A stretch of 60,701 bases of DNA, taken from CAYSNP01 sp050945855. GTDB taxonomy: Bacteria > Bacillota > Clostridia > Christensenellales > DTU072. Shown here piece after piece: positions 33,959 to 42,862 of the stretch (positions within the stretch are counted from its first letter, which is position 1; the number at the start of each line of letters is the position of its first letter). Made by a program: the position numbers and the translations under genes. Where the stretch lies: NCBI GenBank assembly GCA_050945855.1, contig JBMNTS010000007.1:1-60701 (forward strand), written 5' to 3'. A model generated the notes under the pieces. The model was not told the DNA's origin and searched no databases. It saw nothing but the letters and a program-made list of their open reading frames with translations.

Positions 33959-34456
33959 ATGAGCGATAATATGGGCGTATGTACTTGCTGCTGTACGGAA
34001 AATTGTAAAGAATATCAAGAAATTTCCAATATTATTGATTTATGCAAGGGCAAGGAAGGCGTTTTGATTCAGGTACTGCACGCGGCGCAAAACCTTTACG
34101 GGCATTTACCCTTGGAATTGCAGAAGCATATAGCGGAGGAACTGGATTTGCCCCTGTCCCAAGTATCAGGCGTGATATCCTTCTATTCTTTCTTTTCCAC
34201 TACTCCGCGCGGGCAGCATACAATCAGGGTTTGCATGGGGACGGCCTGCTATGTCAGGGGAGGCAAAAATCTGGTGGAAAGGTTGAAGGAGCTGTTGAGA
34301 GTAGAGATAGGCGGCACAACCGAGGACGGTAAATTTACTTTTGAGATTGCCCGCTGTATAGGCGCCTGCGGACTTGCCCCTGCCATAATGATAGACGATG
34401 TGGTATACAAACAGGTCAACGCAAATAAGTTAGAGTCCATACTCTCAAAATTTTAA
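33959..34456 (+). CDS. hydC: HydC/NuoE-like thioredoxin-fold [2Fe-2S] subunit
   Basis: The 165-residue protein matches the 24-kDa NuoE family: a helical N-terminal part (VLIQVLHAAQNLYGHLP) and a thioredoxin-like [2Fe-2S] domain with ligands in VCMGTACYVRG and ARCIGACGLAP. An extra Cys-rich N-terminus (CTCCCTENC, residues 8-16) precedes it and could bind metal or reflect disulfides. It is the small electron-transfer subunit of a multi-subunit, soluble hydrogenase. It lies 17 bases before the HydB-like gene. Confidence 0.94.
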   Translation: MSDNMGVCTCCCTENCKEYQEISNIIDLCKGKEGVLIQVLHAAQNLYGHLPLELQKHIAEELDLPLSQVSGVISFYSFFSTTPRGQHTIRVCMGTACYVRGGKNLVERLKELLRVEIGGTTEDGKFTFEIARCIGACGLAPAIMIDDVVYKQVNANKLESILSKF

Positions 34457-34473
34457 GCAAGGGAGATACGGTT

Positions 34474-37400
34474 ATGAATCAAACAAAGATAATTAATCTT
34501 TCCGACCTTCAAAAGGTCAAAAAGGCTTATAACGACAAGGCAAAGCGATTCAAAATGCAGATAGCCGTCTGCGGCGGAGCGGGCTGCGTATCCAGTAACT
34601 GCGCGGAAGTGTTGAATGCTTTTAAGGAAGAGCTTGCGGCAAGCGGTCTTACCGAACAGGTACAGGTAATAGAAACGGGCTGTATGGGCTTGTGCGCGGC
34701 GGGGCCGGTAGCCATTGTGTACCCTTCCCGCATTTTTTATACCAAGCTTACGCCCGAAGCCGCGAGAAAAATCGTTAAGGAGCATATAATAAGCGGTACG
34801 CCCATACTGGAATACACCTTTTTTGATACCAGCCTTAACAAACATGTTCCTTGCATAGACGATATCGGCTTTTTTGCCGAACAGGTTAAGATCGCGCTCA
34901 GGAACTGCGGCGTTATCGAGCACGCCAACATAGAGGCGTATATAGCGCGGGACGGATACAGAGCGGCTTTCGACTGCATCAACTCAAAAAGCGGACAGGA
35001 CGTAATTGACGAGATAAAGAAGTCCGGACTTAAGGGCAGAGGGGGAGCGGGCTTCCCCACCGGTCTTAAATGGCAGGCGGGACTTTCCGCCAAAAGCAAA
35101 GAAAAATATCTGGTTTGCAACGCGGACGAGGGCGACCCCGGCGCGTTTATGGACAGAAGCATTCTGGAAGGCGACCCGCATACCGTTATCGAGGGTATGC
35201 TGATAGGCGGTTACGCCATAGGGGCGCAAAAGGGCTACGTTTATATCAGGGCGGAGTACCCGATTGCGGTGGAACGGCTAAGTAACGCCATTAACAGCGC
35301 TTATAAATACGGTTTGCTGGGCGAAAACATTTTCGGTAGCGGCTTTAGCTTCGATTTGGAGATACGGATAGGCGCGGGCGCCTTTGTATGCGGGGAGGAA
35401 ACCTCGCTAATGTCCTCAATAGAGGGCAAAAGAGGGGAGCCCAGGCAAAAGCCTCCTTTCCCTTTCCAGAAAGGCTTGTTCGGTAAACCCACCATAATAA
35501 ACAATGTGGAAACTCTGGCAGTGGTACCCGCCATTATGCTAAAGGGCAGCGAATGGCATGCCAAAATAGGCACGGAAGCCAGCAAAGGCACCAAGGTGTT
35601 CGCGCTTGCGGGCGACGTGGTCAATACCGGTATAATAGAAGTCCCCATCGGCACGACCATAGGGGATATTCTGTTCAAGATAGGCGGCGGCATGCGCAAT
35701 AAAAAGAAGTTTAAGGCGGTGCAGATAGGCGGGCCTTCGGGCGGTTGCATTACGCAGGAACAGCTTAACACCCCGGCAGACTACGACACGCTTGCGGCGC
35801 TGGGAGCCATTATGGGCTCGGGCGGCTTTATAGCTATGAACGAAGATACCTGTATGGTGGATACCGCCCGCTTTTTTATGGATTTTATCAAGGACGAATC
35901 CTGCGGAAAGTGTTTGCCCTGCAGGATAGGCACCAAGCGAATGCTGGAAATACTGGAGCGTATCACCTCGGGGCAGGGACAGCCCGGCGATATCCAACTG
36001 CTTAAAGAGCTTTCCGCCACAATCAAGGATACGGCTATGTGCGGACTGGGGCAAACGGCACCCAATCCCGTTTTGAGCACAATCAAGAATTTCAGAGAGG
36101 AATACGAGGAGCATATCAAACGCAATTACTGCCGCGGAGGCGTGTGCGGGGAGTTGTTTATTTCGCCTTGCGAAAACGCTTGCCCCGCCAACGTGAACGT
36201 GCCCGGATACCTTGCCCTTGTCGCTTCCGGCAGATTTACCGACGCTTACAACCTGATCAGGCAGGAAAACCCTTTCCCCGCCGTGTGCGGCAGGATTTGC
36301 ACCAGACCCTGCGAGGCTAAATGCAGACGTTCCACAGTGGACCAATCGGTGGCAATCTGCGACTTAAAGAGATTTGTCGCCGATTACGCTTTCAAAAACG
36401 AAAAGACCAGCAAAAGCGATATAGTATTCCCCAAAAACGGCAAGAGCGTCGCCATAATAGGCGCGGGAGCCTCCGGCCTTACCTGCGCTTACTATCTGGT
36501 GCGCATAGGCTACAACGTAGACGTATACGAGGCGCATTCGGTAGCCGGCGGGGTGCTGGCGTTCGGCATACCCGAGTATCGCCTGCCCGGTCATATACTT
36601 GACCATGAGATAGAGCTGATTAAAGAAGCGGGCGTAAATATCCTGCTTAATACCGAAGTGGGCAGGGATATAGATTTTGAGACCTTAAAGATGCAGTACG
36701 ATTCCATATACATAGCCACGGGCGCGCAATATCCCATCAAGGTCAATATACCCGGCGAGGAATTAAACGGCGTTTACCACGGCATAAATTTCCTGCGTGA
36801 TATCAATCTGGGCAAAGAAATAGACTTAGGCAAAACCGTAGCCGTAATAGGCGGCGGCAACACCGCAATAGATTCCGCAAGGACTGCGCTGCGCCTGGGG
36901 GCGGAAAAGGTAATCATCCTTTACCGCCGTACCATAGACGCTATGCCCGCCTATATTACCGAAATCGACGAGGCGCTGGAGGAAGGCATAGAGATAATGG
37001 AACTTGTCGCCCCCGTGCGTTTTGTGGACGGCATCTCCAACAGGGTATCCAAAGTGGAATGCGTAAGGATGCGGTTAGGGGATTTTGACAAAAGCGGTCG
37101 CAGAAAAGCCGTGGAAATACCCAACTCCAATTTCTTTATAGAAGTGGACAGCGTTATTCCCGCCATCAGCCAATATTCCGACCTTCCCTTTATCAGCAAG
37201 GACGAAATCGCTCTTACCTCTTGGGGCACCTTTGTGATAGAGGATGAAACGCTTATGACCACTATGCAGGGCGTATTCGCGGGCGGCGACGTGGCGCGCG
37301 GACCGGATACCGTCATCAGAGCGATAGCGGACGGCAAGGCCGCCGCAATCTCAATAGACAAATATTTGGGCGGCAAAGGCAAGCTTAACAAAGGCGCGGC

Positions 37401-37575
37401 AATATCCGTACCGGATACCTTTGACCAAGACGAAATAGTGTCCTTAAAGCGTTTCCCGCAGGAAATGCTGAGTGCCCAGGAGCGCAAGGACAACTTTAAG
37501 GAAGTAGTTACGGGTTATCATAAATTAAACGCAATGGCGGAAGCAATGCGCTGTCTGCACTGCGACAGGAGGTAG
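34474..37575 (+). CDS. hydB: HydB/NuoF-like flavoprotein fused to a GltD/NfnB-like NADPH oxidoreductase
   Basis: The 1033-residue protein joins two enzymes. Residues 1-130 are a thioredoxin-like [2Fe-2S] domain (Cys33, Cys38; ETGCMGLCAAGP). Residues about 170-540 are the NuoF core with GRGGAGFPTGLKW and CNADEGDPGAFMDR for NADH/FMN, an SLBB domain, and the [4Fe-4S] motif CGKCLPCRIGT. From about 565 a GltD-like half follows: CENACPANVNVPGYL with its cluster cysteines, GAGASGLTCAYYL for FAD and VIGGGNTAIDSARTALR plus LYRRT for NADPH. It ends in CLHCDRR. The layout predicts two pyridine-nucleotide sites, NAD(H) and NADP(H), in one chain. TAG is the stop. It lies between hydC and hydA in one operon. 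Confidence 0.93.
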   Translation: MNQTKIINLSDLQKVKKAYNDKAKRFKMQIAVCGGAGCVSSNCAEVLNAFKEELAASGLTEQVQVIETGCMGLCAAGPVAIVYPSRIFYTKLTPEAARKIVKEHIISGTPILEYTFFDTSLNKHVPCIDDIGFFAEQVKIALRNCGVIEHANIEAYIARDGYRAAFDCINSKSGQDVIDEIKKSGLKGRGGAGFPTGLKWQAGLSAKSKEKYLVCNADEGDPGAFMDRSILEGDPHTVIEGMLIGGYAIGAQKGYVYIRAEYPIAVERLSNAINSAYKYGLLGENIFGSGFSFDLEIRIGAGAFVCGEETSLMSSIEGKRGEPRQKPPFPFQKGLFGKPTIINNVETLAVVPAIMLKGSEWHAKIGTEASKGTKVFALAGDVVNTGIIEVPIGTTIGDILFKIGGGMRNKKKFKAVQIGGPSGGCITQEQLNTPADYDTLAALGAIMGSGGFIAMNEDTCMVDTARFFMDFIKDESCGKCLPCRIGTKRMLEILERITSGQGQPGDIQLLKELSATIKDTAMCGLGQTAPNPVLSTIKNFREEYEEHIKRNYCRGGVCGELFISPCENACPANVNVPGYLALVASGRFTDAYNLIRQENPFPAVCGRICTRPCEAKCRRSTVDQSVAICDLKRFVADYAFKNEKTSKSDIVFPKNGKSVAIIGAGASGLTCAYYLVRIGYNVDVYEAHSVAGGVLAFGIPEYRLPGHILDHEIELIKEAGVNILLNTEVGRDIDFETLKMQYDSIYIATGAQYPIKVNIPGEELNGVYHGINFLRDINLGKEIDLGKTVAVIGGGNTAIDSARTALRLGAEKVIILYRRTIDAMPAYITEIDEALEEGIEIMELVAPVRFVDGISNRVSKVECVRMRLGDFDKSGRRKAVEIPNSNFFIEVDSVIPAISQYSDLPFISKDEIALTSWGTFVIEDETLMTTMQGVFAGGDVARGPDTVIRAIADGKAAAISIDKYLGGKGKLNKGAAISVPDTFDQDEIVSLKRFPQEMLSAQERKDNFKEVVTGYHKLNAMAEAMRCLHCDRR

Positions 37576-37578
37576 GAA

Positions 37579-39576
37579 ATGATAAATTTAAAAATCAACG
37601 GCAAGCCCATTCAGGCCGCCGAAGGTACCACGATTATAGATGCGGCAAAAGCCAACAACATCAATATTCCCAACCTTTGCTATTTACAGGGGGTGCATAA
37701 ATTCGGCACCTGCCGTATATGCGTTGTGGAGGTCAAGGGCGCAAAAACGCTGCAAGCCTCTTGTATGACCGAAGTAGTCGAAGGTATGGAAGTCTTTACC
37801 AATACCTTAAGAGTGAGAAACGCGCGTAAGGTGCTTTACGAATTATTGCTTTCCGACCATTCCAAAGAGTGTCTGTCCTGCAGCCGCAACCAAAATTGTG
37901 AATTGCAGCAGTTAGGCAGGGCGCTTAACGTGGACGATACGCGCTTTGAGGGGGAAAGACCTGAGCATATTATTGACGTCGCGGTATCCGTAACCAGGGA
38001 TATGACCAAATGCATACTTTGCCGCAGATGTGTTACCGCCTGCAACGAAATTCAGGGGGTAGGGGCAATTAACGCGCAAAACAGAGGCTTTGAAACGGTA
38101 ATAAGTCCCGCTATGGACTTGCCTTTGGGCGACGTCAACTGTATGTTTTGCGGTCAGTGCACCGTGGTTTGCCCGGTGGGCGCGCTCAAGGAAACGGATG
38201 GCAAGAGTAAAGCATGGCAAGGGCTTTTTGACCCCGGCAGGCGCAAGGTAGTGCAAGTCGCTCCCGCCGTAAGGGTAGCGATAGGGGAAGAGTTTGGGCT
38301 ACCCGCGGGTTCCAGAGTTACGGGCAAGCTTGCCGCCGCTCTGCGCGCTTTGGGCTTTGACGATGTCTTTGACACCAATTTTACCGCGGACCTTACCATT
38401 CTGGAAGAAGGCACAGAGCTGTTGACCAGGCTTAAAAAAGCTTTATCCGGCGAGGAAGTTACCCTGCCCATGATTACCAGTTGTTCTCCGGGCTGGGTAA
38501 AATACATAGAGCATACTTACCCGGAAAAACTTGAGCACCTTTCCACCTGCAAAGCGCCGCACACTATGCTGGGCGCTTTGGTCAAATCCTATTACGCGGA
38601 TAAAATCAAGGTAGACCCCAAAGATATGTTTGTGGTGAGCGTAATGCCCTGTACCGCCAAAAAATTTGAAATCGAGCGGTCGGAAATGCAAAACAACGGC
38701 GTGCCCAACGTTGACGTGGTTATCACCACGAGGGAGTTGGCGGATATGATTAAGGAGGCGGGCATAGACTTTAACAGCCTGCCCGATGAGGATTTTGACC
38801 ACCCCTTAGGCTTATCCACGGGCGCGGCGGACATTTTCGGGCTGACGGGCGGCGTAATGGAGGCGGCGCTGCGCACCGTATACGAGTTGGTGACGGGCAG
38901 GGAGTTGCCTTTTGACAAGCTGCACGTTACCCCCATTGTGGGGCTGGATAGGGTAAAGAGCGCGGAAATTCTGATTGAAAAACCGCTGGAGCAATACAGC
39001 CTTTTTGACGGCGTAACGGTAAGAGTCGCTGTTACCAGCGGCGCAAAGGGAGCGTCCCAACTGTTAAAAGAAATAGCCGAGGGCACTTCTCCTTATCATT
39101 TTATAGAAATTATGGGGTGTCCCGGCGGCTGCATCATGGGCGGCGGACAACCCAGAAGCGCGGATACCGAAGTAAGGCAAAAAAGGCTGAAAGGGTTGTA
39201 TCTGGAGGATGAGGAAAAGGTATTGCGCAAATCGCACGAAAATCCTTACGTCATTTCGCTTTACGAGGAGTTTTTAGGCATTCCCAATGGGCATAAATCG
39301 CACGAATTGCTGCATACGCATTATGTAAAACGCGGCAAATTCAATCAATTTACCGATGAAAGCTTTGCCGTTGAGGTCACAAAGCCGGCTATCAAAAAAG
39401 CAGTTAAGGAGACCCCGCCCAAAGAAAGGGTAAGCACGGAGTTGGAGTCCATAAAGGTGCTTGCGCTGGAAGGGGAAATCGCGCGCTTAAAGAGGGAGTG
39501 CGAGGAATATCACGAAACGGTGGAATTGTTTAAGAAGATAATATCCGACTCTTCCAAAAGCCTGCCGGAAGAATAA
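37579..39576 (+). CDS. hydA: [FeFe] hydrogenase catalytic subunit with coiled-coil C-terminal extension
   Basis: A 665-residue group A [FeFe] hydrogenase. The accessory cluster sites are all present: plant-type [2Fe-2S] (Cys34, 45, 48, 62), the His-ligated cluster HSKECLSCSRNQNC, and two [4Fe-4S] sites CILCRRCVTAC and CMFCGQCTVVC. The H-cluster motifs are TSCSPGW (Cys302), MPCTAKKFE (Cys358) and EIMGCPGGCIMGGGQP (Cys514, Cys518). In the first motif the second Cys of the classical TSCCP, the proton-relay residue, is Ser303. Normal homology ends near HELLHTHYVKRG (585). About 75 extra residues follow, including a heptad-like helix (STELESIKVLALEGEI onward). It reversibly makes H2. The maturases hydEFG are not in the window. 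Confidence 0.96.
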   Translation: MINLKINGKPIQAAEGTTIIDAAKANNINIPNLCYLQGVHKFGTCRICVVEVKGAKTLQASCMTEVVEGMEVFTNTLRVRNARKVLYELLLSDHSKECLSCSRNQNCELQQLGRALNVDDTRFEGERPEHIIDVAVSVTRDMTKCILCRRCVTACNEIQGVGAINAQNRGFETVISPAMDLPLGDVNCMFCGQCTVVCPVGALKETDGKSKAWQGLFDPGRRKVVQVAPAVRVAIGEEFGLPAGSRVTGKLAAALRALGFDDVFDTNFTADLTILEEGTELLTRLKKALSGEEVTLPMITSCSPGWVKYIEHTYPEKLEHLSTCKAPHTMLGALVKSYYADKIKVDPKDMFVVSVMPCTAKKFEIERSEMQNNGVPNVDVVITTRELADMIKEAGIDFNSLPDEDFDHPLGLSTGAADIFGLTGGVMEAALRTVYELVTGRELPFDKLHVTPIVGLDRVKSAEILIEKPLEQYSLFDGVTVRVAVTSGAKGASQLLKEIAEGTSPYHFIEIMGCPGGCIMGGGQPRSADTEVRQKRLKGLYLEDEEKVLRKSHENPYVISLYEEFLGIPNGHKSHELLHTHYVKRGKFNQFTDESFAVEVTKPAIKKAVKETPPKERVSTELESIKVLALEGEIARLKRECEEYHETVELFKKIISDSSKSLPEE

Positions 39577-39602
39577 TTCACTTCCGCAAATCAAATAAAA
39601 CC

Positions 39603-39630
39603 GTTAAGGCGGCCTTGTGCCGCCTTAAAC
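39603..39630. terminator. Bidirectional terminator of hydA and the convergent gene
   Basis: GTTAAGGCGGC and GCCGCCTTAAAC form an 11-bp stem with a 5-base loop, flanked by A-rich and T-rich sequence. It overlaps the stop codon of the convergent gene. Confidence 0.8.
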
Positions 39631-40506
39631 ATATTCCAAAACTACTTCTACGGGGTAATGGTCGGAAGGATAATGCCCGGCCTCATTATGATGTCTGTTG
39701 ATTTTATGGGATTTGACGGTAAAGTATGCATCGTTAATCAGTATAAAATCAATGGGCAAAGGCCAGGGCTTGTCTATATGCCCTCCAAAGCTGTGGAAGC
39801 TGCCGCCCTCCTCAAAGGAAGCGGCAAGTTTTTTGCAGTCTTTAAGATTGCCCGAAGTTACGGTCACATAATGGGGAGTGTCCTGCTGATAATTAAAATC
39901 CCCCATTACTATCAGCCGCCCTTCGACCTCTCCCGCCACCTGCTTTAGCAGTTCCGTTGACTTGCGCATGGTTTCCTCACCCTTATAGGGCAGGTGAGTA
40001 TCAATTACGGTAGTGATTTTATTGTTTAGCTTATCCTCCAGTTCCACCTTGCCTATTGTCCTGAATTCCGGGGTGTCCGTTTCAAAGCAGGGAGAGGGCG
40101 TGTCCGGCGTGTCGGACAGCCAGAGCGTGGCGGAAGAGCGCAAAACAAAACGGTCTTTTTTATAGAAAATAGCGTTGTAGCCGCCGAACATGTTTGCTAA
40201 AGGCGTGTCACCCCAGCCGTTTACGCCGTAATGCTCATACTCGCTTAAGTTCTCGATAAAATAATCGTATTGAGCTTTCTTTAATTCCTGAAAGCCGATA
40301 ATATCGGGGGAGGAGAGCAGCACGGTCTCCAGCGCCAATTCCTTGCGGTTATCCCAATTCCTTTCCGGCGCAGGCTCAGCGCCTAACGTGCGAACGTTAA
40401 AGGTCATCACATGGATTTCCTTATCCACGGGGTCCGGCTTGGGGTTGCAGCCGCCGAAGATAAATATAAACGGAACAATCAATACCAATAATAATATTCT
40501 TTTCAT
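39625..40506 (-). CDS. Endonuclease/exonuclease/phosphatase family lipoprotein
   Basis: The 293-residue paralogue of the gene at 1-679 starts at the ATG at 40506 with a lipoprotein-type signal (hydrophobic 4-19, then GGC). DNase I-like motifs follow: VMTFNVRT, IGFQELKKAQYDYF, VIDTHLPYKG, VMGDFNYQQ and GHYPSDHYPV with the catalytic His. The longer open frame to 40686 is rejected because a TATAAT box lies between. No Shine-Dalgarno site precedes the ATG and the predicted transcript starts at or near it. It probably hydrolyses a phosphodiester outside the cell. Confidence 0.88.
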   Translation of the reverse strand: MKRILLLVLIVPFIFIFGGCNPKPDPVDKEIHVMTFNVRTLGAEPAPERNWDNRKELALETVLLSSPDIIGFQELKKAQYDYFIENLSEYEHYGVNGWGDTPLANMFGGYNAIFYKKDRFVLRSSATLWLSDTPDTPSPCFETDTPEFRTIGKVELEDKLNNKITTVIDTHLPYKGEETMRKSTELLKQVAGEVEGRLIVMGDFNYQQDTPHYVTVTSGNLKDCKKLAASFEEGGSFHSFGGHIDKPWPLPIDFILINDAYFTVKSHKINRHHNEAGHYPSDHYPVEVVLEYV

Positions 40507-40512
40507 GAAAAA

Positions 40513-40542
40513 ATTATAGCATAAACAGAATATGTAAAACAA
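40513..40542 (-). promoter_or_regulatory. Promoter overlapping the start of the 39625 gene (leaderless transcript likely)
   Basis: On the minus strand TTGTTT and TATAAT are separated by 18 bases. Only six bases lie between the -10 box and the ATG, so the mRNA would begin at the start codon. Confidence 0.55.
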
Positions 40543-40595
40543 GAGACGCCGTGAGATTTTCCTCAAAAAAAGGGAGAGCAGGGAGAGCGGTCGCG

Positions 40596-40624
40596 TTGAC
40601 AAGGCAAGGTTTGTGTAATATAAT
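40596..40624 (+). promoter_or_regulatory. Promoter of the GDPD gene
   Basis: A full consensus TTGACA and TATAAT are separated by 17 bases, with AAGGAG before the ATG at 40688. Confidence 0.88.
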
Positions 40625-40687
40625 GAAAAAAAGTTAGTTTTTACGAAAAAAAGTAGCCGAATTATCGCGAGGCTGAAGGAGTACATA

Positions 40688-41389
40688 ATGGAAAAGACAA
40701 AGCTGATAGCTCATAGAGGACTAAGCGCGCTATATTATCAAAATACCTTGCAGGCTTTTGAGGAAGCCGCGAAAAGCGGAGTATTTCAGGCCATAGAAAC
40801 GGATATCTGGCTTACAACGGACGGCGTTTGGGTGTGCTCTCACGACAGAGACCCCTTTTCCGACCCCACGCTGTTGGTGGATTGCGTAACATACGAGCAA
40901 GCCTCCTCCACTCCGCTGAATGCCAATAAATCCCGGGGAGCCAAAATGGAGGGCGACGTATTTATATGTACTTTTGAAGATTATCTTAACGTCTGCGCCC
41001 AATACGGGCTTACGGCGATAATAGAATTGAAATCCGCCTTAACAAAAGAGCAAGCCATGGATATGCTGGAGATTACCAAAGCAAAGCTGCCCCCGGAGAA
41101 TTTTGTGATTATCAGCTTTATTAAAGAAAATATTGATATCATATTAAGTCTTGATAAAGACGTGAATACTATGGTATTGACCTCTCATTACTTTCAGGCA
41201 AAGAGCCTGTTGTCCGCGGGCTATAATATCGCCGTGTACAACTGGATTGCGACCCCCAACCTGATTCAAAGGACAAAGCAAAAAGGCAAAAAAATCAACG
41301 TATGGACGGTAAACACTGCCCGCAGAGCCAACTCATTAATTAAAGCGGGAGTGGATTATCTGACTACCGACTGCATACTTCCGTTATAA
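40688..41389 (+). CDS. Glycerophosphodiester phosphodiesterase
   Basis: The 233-residue protein is a bacterial GDPD with the catalytic set in order: LIAHRGLSALYYQNT, AIETDIWLTTDG, VCSHDRDPF, TAIIELK and the C-terminal VWTVN with YLTTDC. It has no signal peptide and should act in the cytoplasm on glycerophosphodiesters from lipid turnover, releasing glycerol-3-phosphate. It stands 24 bases before the RACo-like gene, possibly in one transcript. Confidence 0.94.
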   Translation: MEKTKLIAHRGLSALYYQNTLQAFEEAAKSGVFQAIETDIWLTTDGVWVCSHDRDPFSDPTLLVDCVTYEQASSTPLNANKSRGAKMEGDVFICTFEDYLNVCAQYGLTAIIELKSALTKEQAMDMLEITKAKLPPENFVIISFIKENIDIILSLDKDVNTMVLTSHYFQAKSLLSAGYNIAVYNWIATPNLIQRTKQKGKKINVWTVNTARRANSLIKAGVDYLTTDCILPL

Positions 41390-41413
41390 TAAAGCTATAA
41401 AGGTAGATAGCTG

Positions 41414-42862
41414 ATGTATCGGGTTACCCTAATAGAACAAGAAAAACAAGCCGGCATAATTAATGCTGTTTCGGGCGCCAATTTGCTTGATTTGTTGACC
41501 CAAAACGGTATTTTTATTGCAGCCGACTGCGGCCGCCGCGGCGTTTGCGGCAAGTGCGGGGTAATTGTGGAAGCGGGGGGCGGAAAGAGGGTCGTAAACA
41601 GTTGTCAATACGTTATCCGCTCCGATATTACGGTATATCTCCCGAAACAAGCGGGGGACAGCGTAAAAATCACGCCTGCAAAAAGGGCGGGCGCGGCTTT
41701 TGATATTGGCACCACTTCGCTTGCGGCATATTATGTGGATTTGGATACGGGGAAGGCATCAGGGTTTAACAGACTTAACAAGCAAGCCGCTTTCGGAGCG
41801 GACGTGCTTAATCGTATAAGGGCTTGCGAGGAAGGCAGGCTTGTCGAGCTTCACGCAACAATTATTGCGCAACTCAACGAAATGCTTGCCCTTATGCCTG
41901 ACTCCTCTGCACTTCCCGCGGCAATCTCCGCCAACAACGTTATGCTCCATATTCTGGCAGGCGTGGACCCTTCGCCTTTGGGCAAGTATCCTTTTACTCC
42001 TTCCTTTACGGACGCGCGCATGCAGGACGGAGCTGACCTGGGTCTTAATTGCGCCTCCGTATGTCTGCTGCCTTCGGTCTCCGCATATTTCGGAGCGGAC
42101 GCGGTCTGCGGAATAGCAAGTTTGGATTTACCCGAAAAAAAGGGTGTCAATCTGTTTATAGACATCGGTACCAACGCGGAAATGGCGATTATCGAAAACG
42201 GCGAAGTTACCGCTTGCGTAGCCGCCGCCGGTCCCGCCTTTGAGGGAGCAAATATCCAAAAGGGAATGGGGGGAGTCGACGGAGCAATAGACAGAGTGTA
42301 TATTGAGGATGGGAAGATGGCGTATTCCGTCATCGGCAACGCGCAGCCTATGGGGATATGCGGCTCCGGGCTTGTGGATACGATAGCCTTGCTCTTGGAG
42401 CATAGCCTGATAGATTTTTACGGCACTTTCACGGACAGGCAAAGCAAGTTTTCCCAGCACATTGCGGACGGCAAATTTTATTTATCAAAGGAAGTCTTTG
42501 TTTCGCAGGCTGATATAAGGGAGTTTCAGCTTGCCAAAAGCGCGGTCTATACGGGTATTATGACCTTGCTCAATGCTCACAAGCTTACGCCCTCGGATAT
42601 CGACAACGTATATATAGCGGGCGGGTTAGGCTATTATATAGACAAAACCGCCGCCGTAAAAACGGGGATACTGCCCCGTGAATTTGAGAAAAAAGCCATC
42701 AGCGCGGGCAACACCAGCGGCCTTGGCGCGGTAAGGAGTCTTTTGGAAAAGGACTTTTTGCAAAAGTGCCGTGACCTTTCAGCGCGCGTTAAGGTAATAG
42801 AACTCGCTCAAACGGAAGGCTTTATGGATAAGTTCGTGGAAAATATGAATTTTTATTCCTGA
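41414..42862 (+). CDS. RACo-like reductive activator of corrinoid proteins (2Fe-2S + DUF4445/ASKHA)
   Basis: The 482-residue protein has an N-terminal plant-type [2Fe-2S] domain (Cys39, Cys45, Cys48, Cys64) and then an ASKHA-fold DUF4445 domain with FDIGTTSLAAYYVD, NLFIDIGTNAEMAI and VYIAGGLGYYID. Such proteins use ATP and ferredoxin-like electrons to reduce inactive Co(II) corrinoid proteins back to Co(I). No corrinoid protein or methyltransferase is encoded in the window, so its partner is elsewhere. The stop overlaps the convergent yitT gene by 10 bases. Confidence 0.92.
   Translation: MYRVTLIEQEKQAGIINAVSGANLLDLLTQNGIFIAADCGRRGVCGKCGVIVEAGGGKRVVNSCQYVIRSDITVYLPKQAGDSVKITPAKRAGAAFDIGTTSLAAYYVDLDTGKASGFNRLNKQAAFGADVLNRIRACEEGRLVELHATIIAQLNEMLALMPDSSALPAAISANNVMLHILAGVDPSPLGKYPFTPSFTDARMQDGADLGLNCASVCLLPSVSAYFGADAVCGIASLDLPEKKGVNLFIDIGTNAEMAIIENGEVTACVAAAGPAFEGANIQKGMGGVDGAIDRVYIEDGKMAYSVIGNAQPMGICGSGLVDTIALLLEHSLIDFYGTFTDRQSKFSQHIADGKFYLSKEVFVSQADIREFQLAKSAVYTGIMTLLNAHKLTPSDIDNVYIAGGLGYYIDKTAAVKTGILPREFEKKAISAGNTSGLGAVRSLLEKDFLQKCRDLSARVKVIELAQTEGFMDKFVENMNFYS

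Noticed and set aside
40507..40686. Longer N-terminus of the endonuclease-like lipoprotein
   Set aside because: It would place a signal peptide 60 residues inside the chain and overlaps promoters on both strands.
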